From JANWYT01 sp034437555 (GTDB lineage: Bacteria; Chloroflexota; Anaerolineae; Aggregatilineales; Phototrophicaceae), in NCBI GenBank assembly GCA_034437555.1, contig DAOTTQ010000044.1:1-64000 (forward strand): DNA of 64,000 nt, read 5' to 3'. The translations under genes were made by a program, and so were the position numbers. The notes beneath the pieces were generated by a model. The model searched no databases. It was not told where the DNA came from and saw nothing but the letters and a program-made list of their open reading frames with translations. This document shows, piece by piece, positions 9,125-16,109 of the stretch (position 1 is the first letter of the stretch; each line of letters opens with the position of its first letter).

Positions 9125-9741
9125 GGGGTTTGGGTGTGGGGCAGGCTGGTTTTTTCGGCAGAGGCTTCATCATCAAAGCGTACATCCACATACAGCTCAT
9201 GAATCGGGAGCAAGAGATTATGTAGCTCTAGGGTGAGTGTATTTTCACTGTCTTCATGAATATGTAACAACCAGCCATCGCCCGCCTTGCGATAGTGCAT
9301 CACGCGCACTTTATCCTGTGAAATAAGCACATACTCGTTAAAACTCTTAAGTTGGCGGTACACAGCAAATTTCTCGTTCATGTCATGCGCTTCTGTGCTA
9401 GGGGACAGCACTTCGATGATGAGCGTGGGGTTTAAGAGCGTGTACTTTGGTTTGGGGGCATGTTCGGGTTCGCCACACACCACCAATACGTCAGGATAGG
9501 TATATACATCCTTAAATGGCACACCCACCCGAAGCTCACTCCCGTGTACTTCGCAAGAGCTACCACGCAATTTAGCAAATAGCAACGCCATGGCGTTTCG
9601 TTGTATTCGAGAGTGGTTGGGGCTTGCGCCTGCCATCATAAATACTTGCCCATGATAGTATTCATAGCGCTCTTGTGACGATTGTTCTAGGTGAAAATAT
9701 TCTTCTTCGGTGTAGAAACGTCTTTGTGGTAGCGCGGACAT
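9112..9741 (-). CDS. Uma2 family (DUF820) putative restriction-like endonuclease
   Basis: The Uma2 fold is a PD-(D/E)XK nuclease of unknown target, multiplied in cyanobacteria and Chloroflexota. From the chosen ATG (9739-9741) the product is 209 residues. It begins MSALPQRRFYTEEEYF and shows the family landmarks ERYEYYHGQVFMMAGAS, then YPDVLVVCGEP with the catalytic Asp, and PTLIIEVLSPST with the Glu of the E-V-L motif. An upstream in-frame start exists at 9825, but the extra 28 residues do not match the family. The 3' end lies in a 24-bp repeat, and hairpins with the same loop flank the gene on both sides, which suggests insertion by recombination between repeats. Confidence 0.85.
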   Translation of the reverse strand: MSALPQRRFYTEEEYFHLEQSSQERYEYYHGQVFMMAGASPNHSRIQRNAMALLFAKLRGSSCEVHGSELRVGVPFKDVYTYPDVLVVCGEPEHAPKPKYTLLNPTLIIEVLSPSTEAHDMNEKFAVYRQLKSFNEYVLISQDKVRVMHYRKAGDGWLLHIHEDSENTLTLELHNLLLPIHELYVDVRFDDEASAEKTSLPHTQTPKKN

Positions 9742-9888
9742 AGGGCTTGTTCCATTCACTATACGCTTGCTCTGTCGCTTTATTATACCCGTAATATGCC
9801 TAGCGCAAAGCAAACACGAGCGCATGGGAGTGATGTATACATGGCTTCAGGGTAACACACTCCCTCACAACAAAACCGCGTAATGAAT

Positions 9889-9924
9889 AAAAAAAGCCCC
9901 CTTTGCCGTAGCATTGGGGGCTTT
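9889..9924 (-). terminator. Terminator of the rhodopsin gene, copy 2 of the shared-loop family
   Basis: Arms AAAGCCCCC (9893-9901) and GGGGGCTTT (9916-9924) enclose TTTGCCGTAGCATT, the exact reverse complement of the loop in the 9062 terminator. Read on the minus strand it ends in a run of seven Ts and lies 32 bp past the rhodopsin stop. Confidence 0.8.
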
Positions 9925-9955
9925 CTATAACAATAGCTTATGTTATTGCAAACGA

Positions 9956-10735
9956 TTAGTCGCCTGCGCCTGCTAGGGCAACTCCACCCTCAAGTTCGCC
10001 GTCAGCTTCTGTCTTGGCACGCCCAATCGCGTAAATCATTACGCCATAGCCGCACTTTGCCGCCACATCCGCAATACAGTAACCCACTTGCACCGCCACG
10101 ATGGTGGAAGCCCCGCCAATGCCCAACAGAGGGAACATGTAGACAATGGGGTAGAAGCCCCATGTGGCAAGTAACAATAGGCGGATATTGCGTAAGAGTA
10201 CCTTAGCCTGTTCAGGCTGACGCTCGATGGCGGGTCCCATTTCTGTCCACAGGGTGTATACGATGTATACAAACGGAATGGAGGAAATAAAGCCCCAGAT
10301 GGCGCGAGTGGTGTTATCGGCGGCAATTTCACCGAAATACCCTAAAGCCACCATTAAAACCGCGGCTGTTGCCAAGCGGAAGGTGAGTGAACCACCGCCC
10401 TTTGCCAGCGCAATCACAGCTACCAGTTCGGCAACCAACAACGGCACAGTCAACAACCAATCGACATAGCGATAGGCATCGTTAAAGAGTGCGCCAGAAG
10501 CAACGTAAACGCCACCTTCTAGCACATAAGCCGCAGACCAGCTTTCAAAAATGCGGAAGTAGTGATACCCCGCAACGGCGACCACAATCGCAGACATGAC
10601 CATCGCCATGCGATATTTTGGTGACAATTGCGAGCGCACCAAAATAAAGAAGATGAACGAGGCAAACATGGTTGCAAATGTGAACGAAAAAAGATTATAT
10701 ACAAGGCTGTACTCAGCCACCGACAAAGTAGGCAT
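9956..10735 (-). CDS. Xanthorhodopsin/proteorhodopsin-type light-driven proton pump
   Basis: This is a seven-helix microbial rhodopsin of 259 residues from the chosen start. It is expected to use retinal bound to K227 (helix G, DVAAKCGYG) to pump protons outward. Helix C reads R89-Y-V-D92-W-L-L-T96 and E103, the D-T-E motif of proton pumps (proton acceptor, Thr, donor Glu). H58 in helix B (AGYHYFR) matches the His that pairs with the acceptor Asp in proteorhodopsins. L100 is at the proteorhodopsin tuning site where Leu gives green absorption. Helix E has W-G148-F-I-S-S, with Gly where bacteriorhodopsin has Trp138. In xanthorhodopsin this gap lets a carotenoid antenna dock. Starts at 10777 (GTG), 10750 or 10735 (ATG) are possible; 10735 has a GGAG 9 bases upstream. 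No carotenoid or retinal synthesis genes are adjacent. Confidence 0.93.
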   Translation of the reverse strand: MPTLSVAEYSLVYNLFSFTFATMFASFIFFILVRSQLSPKYRMAMVMSAIVVAVAGYHYFRIFESWSAAYVLEGGVYVASGALFNDAYRYVDWLLTVPLLVAELVAVIALAKGGGSLTFRLATAAVLMVALGYFGEIAADNTTRAIWGFISSIPFVYIVYTLWTEMGPAIERQPEQAKVLLRNIRLLLLATWGFYPIVYMFPLLGIGGASTIVAVQVGYCIADVAAKCGYGVMIYAIGRAKTEADGELEGGVALAGAGD

Positions 10736-10786
10736 AAACCATAGCTCCATTTTGGTGTAAGAAGTAACAAAGTGCACTGGCTAAAA

Positions 10787-10822
10787 GTTTTATAACCTTC
10801 AAAAAGTTATAAAATTTATAAA
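10787..10822. promoter_or_regulatory. AT-rich inverted repeats upstream of the rhodopsin gene
   Basis: GTTTTATAAC (10787-10796) and GTTATAAAAT (10806-10815) pair over nine bases around a 9-nt spacer. GTTATAAA then pairs again with TTTATAAAC (up to 10822). The element lies 50-85 bp upstream of the chosen start and could be an operator or part of the promoter. No further function can be read from it. Confidence 0.4.
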
Positions 10823-10908
10823 CATAATCATCCCTCTCTTAGATAAGTAAAGGATAGTTTTTAGTTTAATCTGTGATGAGAAAAGTGGGGAAAAGCACAC
10901 GACAGGTC

Positions 10909-10940
10909 AAAAAATCCCCCTTTGCAGTCGCATTGGGGGC
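10909..10940 (-). terminator. Terminator of the hydrolase gene, copy 3 of the shared-loop family
   Basis: CCCCC (10916-10920) and GGGGG (10935-10939) enclose TTTGCAGTCGCATT, which differs at only two of 14 positions from the loop at 9902-9915. On the minus strand a run of Ts follows. It ends the long minus-strand glycan gene run. Confidence 0.65.
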
Positions 10941-10948
10941 GTTATATC

Positions 10949-10972
10949 GGCTTAAACGCTTAGTTTTTCTTG
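10949..10972. repeat. 24-bp direct repeat, copy 2 (3' end of hydrolase gene)
   Basis: Identical to 9101-9124. It carries the last six codons and the stop of the epoxide-hydrolase-like gene, read in a different frame from the Uma2 copy. Confidence 0.75.
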
Positions 10973-11845
10973 AATAAACGCATGAATACGTTCATTCACA
11001 GCATCGGGTTCATCGTGTTGTAGCCAGTGTGTCGCTTCTGGAAAGAACTCAAGGCGTGCGTCCACACACACATCCGCGCTGGGTTGTGCCATTTCCTTGC
11101 TTAATGCCACGTCTTTTTCGCCCCATAAAATTTGGGTGGGGGTGCTAATGCGCTTGCCTTTGGGCAGTTCTTCGCGCCGTGTGTCATCGGTGGCTTGCTT
11201 AACGTTGGTGCGCATTAGCCCGCGATACCAATTCAACATGCCTGTCGCCGCATTAGGCTTGCTCCACGCTTCACGATATTTCACAAGGTCGGCTTCGGTA
11301 AAACTGCCTTCTTTGCCAGTGGATTTGATGAGGTTAGCGAACACTTTATATTTGGCAATGCCCAGGGTGGCTTCCGGCAAAAGCGGCACTTGGAAGAAAC
11401 CCATATACCAGCTTTTAAGCCATTGGGCGGGGTTGGCTTTAAGGTACTTTACCATCACAGTAGGGTAAGGGATATTAAGGATGCTAAGGGTTTTAAGGCG
11501 ATTAGGATAAGCTGTTGCAACCCACCATGCCACCGCACCCCCCCAATCATGCCCGACAAGGTTCACGCGGTCATAGCCCAAAGCATCTATCAGCCCGATG
11601 ATGTCATTAGCAAGGACGTTAAGCAAATAGTCCTCTATTTTATTGGGTTTGTCACTTAGGTTATAGCCTCGTTGGTCTGGCACAATCACGCGGTAGCCCT
11701 TTTCTACCAGATAAGGGATTTGCTTCTTCCAGCCATACCAAAATTCAGGAAAGCCATGCAATAGCACAATCGGCTCGCCGTTAGGGTCGCCATCAATTGC
11801 CACATGCAAGGTAACGCCATTGGTGCGAATATATTGATGTTCCAT
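10952..11845 (-). CDS. Alpha/beta hydrolase, epoxide hydrolase-like
   Basis: This 297-residue enzyme has the oxyanion motif HGFP near the N-terminus, then the nucleophile elbow GHDWGG, with Asp where esterases have Ser. WGEKD and the late ATHWLQHDEP supply the acid and His. An Asp nucleophile with HGFP is the pattern of soluble epoxide hydrolases and haloalkane dehalogenases, and the DQRGYNLSDKP segment favours epoxide hydrolase. The substrate is unknown. The chosen ATG (11843-11845) follows a good GAGAGAG ribosome site. The longer frame to 11881 would overlap the upstream gene. It is the last gene of the minus-strand run that ends at the 10909 terminator. Confidence 0.85.
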   Translation of the reverse strand: MEHQYIRTNGVTLHVAIDGDPNGEPIVLLHGFPEFWYGWKKQIPYLVEKGYRVIVPDQRGYNLSDKPNKIEDYLLNVLANDIIGLIDALGYDRVNLVGHDWGGAVAWWVATAYPNRLKTLSILNIPYPTVMVKYLKANPAQWLKSWYMGFFQVPLLPEATLGIAKYKVFANLIKSTGKEGSFTEADLVKYREAWSKPNAATGMLNWYRGLMRTNVKQATDDTRREELPKGKRISTPTQILWGEKDVALSKEMAQPSADVCVDARLEFFPEATHWLQHDEPDAVNERIHAFIQEKLSV

Positions 11846-11862
11846 GTTTAATACTCTCTCTT

Positions 11863-13896
11863 TTAAGGGATGTCTTTCCAAGTATATAGCGTATGCACGT
11901 TTTTATCATCCGTCCACACAGGCAACATCGCGCGCTCTAGCGCGTCGGGAAACAGCGACAGGGCTTCACGTTGGCGCGGTTGGGTGCGCTTCCATAGGTC
12001 ATAGCCCACGCCTATCCCATCACGCAAGCCATGCACCAGCACATGCGTATAGCCCACATTTCGCCACACTTCAAATGCACTATCAGGGGTTTGCCCGTTG
12101 TAGAGCGCGTTTACCCAGTGGTCTAGCACAGCGTCACTATCACAGTACACTTGTGCAGGGCAATAGTACGTCAATGGCTCCCAAAGCATGAGGACTTTTG
12201 CGCCGTCAGGCAATGCACTAAGGGCTTGGATGGCTTTATGCGTTGTGCCGAGCGTGTTCTCAATGTAGGCGTTACGGGTTTCTGTGCCAAAAAAGTAGCC
12301 CACCACACGCAAGCCCCCCACATTGTAGCCCATGTTAATAAGGCTAATGACGCACGTTAGCCCCACAAATGACCTTAAAAAGAAGCCCATCTCTAGGGGG
12401 CGTTTGGGCAGGCGTTCTGTGCCATAAAACACCAATGCCCCACCGATTGCCATCAAGGGCATGAGTGCCACTTGCAAGCGCGGTTGTGAGCCAATGCCAC
12501 TGGTCGCAGACATGGTATACCACGCCAAAAGCATGATGCCCCACAACGGCAATAAAGACCGCGCCCATGCCCGCACGTCATCGGGTAATTTGTCCCACAC
12601 AAACACCAGCAAAAATGGCAACGTCATTAGCCATGCGCCCAACGTAAAGTTAAAGGGGTCACCCCCTGCATAGCCAAACAAGGACGCAGAGAACGGCAAA
12701 AACGCCCATAAGCCCCATTGTGATGTATCCAGCAAGCCCTGACCTGCGCCGTTAAAGAGCGCGTTGCGATAAGCATCCCATCCCAAACCGCCAATAATAT
12801 ACGGATAAAACGGATTGCCATACAGGATTGCCCCTTTTAGCATCCATAGCGCAAACACCGCCACCGCACTTAACACCAGCTTCATCAGCGCGCGCAGGCG
12901 GTTTTGTGGGGCAAACACCAGCACATACACAAAGAGCGCAATGCACAAAATACCGCCCGTGTACTTAACGCCTAACGCCATACCGCACAGCACACCCGCC
13001 AAAATGAGCCAATCGTTTTGAGCCGTTTTGCGCCATGTGGTAACGGCTATCACGCCCAAAATGCCGTACAGCATAATGCCATAATCCACATAAGGCACGC
13101 TTGCCAGCAACCACAGGCTATCGCTTGTCATCAGCAATAGCACCGCCAGATACGCCGTTTTTGCGTTGACATAACGGCGCACAAAACCACCTGTTGCCAG
13201 CAACGCCAATATACCCAACAAACTGTGTAAGGCGGCGGGCATCGTATCACGCCCTAACGCCATGCCAAACGCAAACAACACTTCTAATCCCTGCGGAAAG
13301 CCAAAGAAATGATTGTCGGGGTTTGCGAGAATACGCCCGTCTGCCAGATAGCGTTGTGGAATAACCAAATGATACGCCATCGCATCCCACGCAGACGGGG
13401 GCGCAAGCGCAATAACAAGCGCAATCCCCGCCCACAGCGCACCAAAGAACACTATCCATCGGCTTAAAGTGTCTGTAGGCAATAGCGCACGCCCCACACA
13501 ATAGCGCAGGTCACGCACCCAAGCCAAAAGATGCTTTAGGCTGATGAGCGCAAGCACGCCCCACCACCCCCACAAAAATAGCGCATTAAACGCCCCCACC
13601 AGCCCCAAAACCAATGCACCCAAGCTCATCACGCCCAGCCCAACGCCTGCCGTTAGCCCCACCCGTTCATAAGGCGATAACAGCCCCAAGTTGAGGCGTT
13701 GAAGCAAGCGCAAGCCTAGCGCACCTGCCACCCACAGCATCGCCAATACCAGCACGATATCCAGCACCGCACCGCCCAAACGAGGCAAACTTTCGCCCAA
13801 AATACGGGGCAAGCGATACGCCGACTGCCCCCACAAAAAGAGCGTTAGCGCGGTGGTTAAAAATACAATCATGCCTATCTTACGCGCTAATATCAT
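11863..13896 (-). CDS. Polytopic membrane glycosyltransferase, GT39/PMT-like
   Basis: This 677-residue protein has about 12-14 hydrophobic helices and a short soluble C-terminus (SALPDGAKVLMLWEPLTYY, RNVGYTHVLVHG). The first large loop contains PPSAWDAMAYHLVIPQRYL, the position and acidic character of the catalytic loop in lipid-linked-sugar glycosyltransferases of the ArnT/PMT group. Such proteins take sugars from polyprenyl-phosphate carriers on the outer side of the membrane. The ATG at 13894-13896 overlaps the FemAB stop by 4 bp (ATGA). The longer frame to 13983 would run deep into femAB and is rejected. The acceptor is unknown. Confidence 0.75.
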   Translation of the reverse strand: MILARKIGMIVFLTTALTLFLWGQSAYRLPRILGESLPRLGGAVLDIVLVLAMLWVAGALGLRLLQRLNLGLLSPYERVGLTAGVGLGVMSLGALVLGLVGAFNALFLWGWWGVLALISLKHLLAWVRDLRYCVGRALLPTDTLSRWIVFFGALWAGIALVIALAPPSAWDAMAYHLVIPQRYLADGRILANPDNHFFGFPQGLEVLFAFGMALGRDTMPAALHSLLGILALLATGGFVRRYVNAKTAYLAVLLLMTSDSLWLLASVPYVDYGIMLYGILGVIAVTTWRKTAQNDWLILAGVLCGMALGVKYTGGILCIALFVYVLVFAPQNRLRALMKLVLSAVAVFALWMLKGAILYGNPFYPYIIGGLGWDAYRNALFNGAGQGLLDTSQWGLWAFLPFSASLFGYAGGDPFNFTLGAWLMTLPFLLVFVWDKLPDDVRAWARSLLPLWGIMLLAWYTMSATSGIGSQPRLQVALMPLMAIGGALVFYGTERLPKRPLEMGFFLRSFVGLTCVISLINMGYNVGGLRVVGYFFGTETRNAYIENTLGTTHKAIQALSALPDGAKVLMLWEPLTYYCPAQVYCDSDAVLDHWVNALYNGQTPDSAFEVWRNVGYTHVLVHGLRDGIGVGYDLWKRTQPRQREALSLFPDALERAMLPVWTDDKNVHTLYTWKDIP

Positions 13897-14972
13897 CGTT
13901 TCAGCCTCCGCAATAAGCCACGCACGGCAGGGACAGCTTGCGTATATAGCCAATACGAGGGCGGATAAGGGGCATAATCCCACGCGCCAATATGCCGTGT
14001 GACCACGCCTCTAAAGCCACGCTTAAACTCATAAACACCCCATAGAGAATCGCTCTCGTCAAAAACATCAGGCGCACCCCACATATCATAGGTGCTGTAG
14101 CCTTGTGCTTTTGCCCAACGCATCGCCTCCCATTGCAGCGCGTAATTGGGCATGGTATCGCGGGCTTCGTTGCTAGATGCCCCATAAAAATACCAACACT
14201 TACGCCCAAAGTGGTACAAAACAACGTGGGCGATGACTGCCCCTTCGTGTTCGGCAATGAGGGCGTGTGCCAAGCCCGCGCTCATAAACTCTTGCCACGC
14301 CTGTTGATAATAGCCAAAGGGGCGAATGAGAAAACCGTCACGCTCTCCTGTGGTTTGGTACAGCGCATACAATATGGGCAAGTCCTCTAAGGTCGCGTTG
14401 CGAATCGTCACGCCCTTCTTTTCGGCAGTACGCACTTTGCGCCGTGTATTCTGGCTCATATTGGCGAGAAGCGTGTCCTCATCGGGCGTAAGGTCGATAC
14501 ACAACGTATTTCTAAATTGCACTTGGTCAGGGCTAAATCGCCATCCACGCTTAATGAGTGCGGCTTTGAGCGTTTGCCCCTGCAAATGAGTAATATCGTC
14601 GTCGCCGTTGGGTACACCTGTTTCTGTAATGACATCGGGGTCAATTTTTAGCCAAATGGCTCGCATATCACGCGCCATGCCCTCTAAGTGTGCTAATACG
14701 CTCTCTACCAATACAGGGTTATCGTGGTGGGCAATAAAGCCTTTGGGCGCATACAATAAGGGCAAGCCCAACACACGGCGCACCCCCACGCTTGCCAGCG
14801 CAACCGTTTCCGTGCCTTGCATAAACGCCAGTCGTAGCGGTTGCCAGCCGGTGGTAACGCGCTTAAACTCTCCCCATTCCCACGTTTGCAGGATGTGTGC
14901 GGTACTAAAACGACCCAAGAGCGCGTTCCACTCCTCGCGCTCCATTATCGTTATCACTTGTAGCAACGCCAT
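13893..14972 (-). CDS. FemAB/FemX-like peptidyltransferase (GNAT fold)
   Basis: This 359-residue protein matches the FemABX group. QTWEWGEFK near the N-terminus, PLLYAPKGFI, RKVRTAEKKGVTIR, and a C-terminal GNAT-like half with YFYGASSNEARDTMPNYALQWEAMRWAKAQGY are family landmarks. Fem enzymes move amino acids from aminoacyl-tRNA onto lipid II or other cell-wall acceptors. Related proteins in exopolysaccharide loci acylate glycans. Its place in a glycan gene run next to a GT39-like gene suggests an envelope role. The first ATG follows the upstream stop directly; an internal ATG at residue 10 is an alternative start. Confidence 0.82.
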   Translation of the reverse strand: MALLQVITIMEREEWNALLGRFSTAHILQTWEWGEFKRVTTGWQPLRLAFMQGTETVALASVGVRRVLGLPLLYAPKGFIAHHDNPVLVESVLAHLEGMARDMRAIWLKIDPDVITETGVPNGDDDITHLQGQTLKAALIKRGWRFSPDQVQFRNTLCIDLTPDEDTLLANMSQNTRRKVRTAEKKGVTIRNATLEDLPILYALYQTTGERDGFLIRPFGYYQQAWQEFMSAGLAHALIAEHEGAVIAHVVLYHFGRKCWYFYGASSNEARDTMPNYALQWEAMRWAKAQGYSTYDMWGAPDVFDESDSLWGVYEFKRGFRGVVTRHIGAWDYAPYPPSYWLYTQAVPAVRGLLRRLKR

Positions 14973-16031
14973 TTACGAGCCTGCACGCTTTAGCGTATCG
15001 CACCGCGCCTGACGCTTATCCGCCACCGAAACATCTAGCGTAAACGCCGTTTCGATGCGGACTTCTGCCCATTCGTTTTGAGGTAGGGGGCATTTATAGG
15101 CATAGGCTTCGCTATCGATGGTGGCACTAAGGAGCAAATTATAGTCCTCTCCGCGTCCACTTTCGCGCTCACAGCCTAAAGTTATTTGGTTGGCACAATT
15201 CAAATTGGGTTCACCCCACACAGGCTCATCATTTAAGCCCCCCGATGTGGGAACGCTTCTATCGTCCACCCAGTTAGACACTTGCCAGTTACACAGGCGG
15301 TCATACACAGGTTCAGAACGATACTTTGGCACACACACATTCTGTTCACTAAATGTACCGTCGCCCCTGTCTGTACGCACCGTGTTACAGCTTTCGCCAT
15401 CTGGAATTTGGCGCGTACTACGTTGTGACTCACGACACAAGCCCATAGACGCATTATCCCCAGCAGGACGTATATCCCACCAGCTTTCTACGCTATACCG
15501 CTTGTATTCTTGCACACTAATTACGCGCTCCCACTCATGCCCCGTCACCAAAGCCGTGACGTTTTGCGTGCGCGTAAAGAACCAAATACCAAATATAATC
15601 AGCCCAATGACCCCCACAATAATGGCAATCGTGGTGCGTGAGATACCGCCCTTATCGTCGTTTTTGGGCTTGTTTTCGGCATCAAACTTTTCTTTTACAA
15701 TATCCCGTGAGCCACTACCCTCAAAGGCAGTGCCTGTGGCAACCGTTTGCCCTTCTAGGGTTTGCGCCAGCTTTCCCTCTTTTAGGGGTGAGCCACACTG
15801 CTGACAAAATTCACTGCCTCCGGCGTTTAATTGACCACACGCTGGGCAAGTGACATCCACTCCCACAAAAATATGGTCTTCTACGGCAATTTTCTCGGCA
15901 TCCGATGGATAATAGCGCGAGGCGGGGTTTTGAGGTGCGCCACAATTTACGCAAAAGCGATGCGTTTTGCCCAGTAGCTTGGTTGTGCCACAAAATTGGC
16001 AATCCCAGAACATTTCATAGTGTTTTTCCAT
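14973..16031 (-). CDS. Double zinc-ribbon membrane protein
   Basis: This 352-residue protein begins with two Cys4 ribbons: C10-x2-C with FCVNC about 14 residues later, then CPAC...FCQQC (about 62-80). A charged linker follows, then one transmembrane helix (TIAIIVGVIGLIIFGIWFF, about 132-150), then an extracytoplasmic C-terminal domain rich in Cys and Trp that I do not recognise. The topology is ribbons inside, domain outside. A good AAGG ribosome site precedes the ATG. It sits between the polymerase/ligase gene (78 bp upstream) and femAB, so it belongs to the same transcript. No function is assigned. Confidence 0.75.
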   Translation of the reverse strand: MEKHYEMFWDCQFCGTTKLLGKTHRFCVNCGAPQNPASRYYPSDAEKIAVEDHIFVGVDVTCPACGQLNAGGSEFCQQCGSPLKEGKLAQTLEGQTVATGTAFEGSGSRDIVKEKFDAENKPKNDDKGGISRTTIAIIVGVIGLIIFGIWFFTRTQNVTALVTGHEWERVISVQEYKRYSVESWWDIRPAGDNASMGLCRESQRSTRQIPDGESCNTVRTDRGDGTFSEQNVCVPKYRSEPVYDRLCNWQVSNWVDDRSVPTSGGLNDEPVWGEPNLNCANQITLGCERESGRGEDYNLLLSATIDSEAYAYKCPLPQNEWAEVRIETAFTLDVSVADKRQARCDTLKRAGS

Positions 16032-16109
16032 AGTAACCTTACGCCTTGTGTTAGGTTGAACGTCTATCCTTTTATTTTAGTCCAAAACGCCATAAAAGTA
16101 GCCCGTCGT

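Noticed and set aside
9956..10735. Heliorhodopsin or sodium/chloride-pump rhodopsin
   Set aside because: The helix C motif is D-T-E. Sodium pumps have NDQ and chloride pumps lack the acceptor Asp. Heliorhodopsins are inverted and lack this motif.
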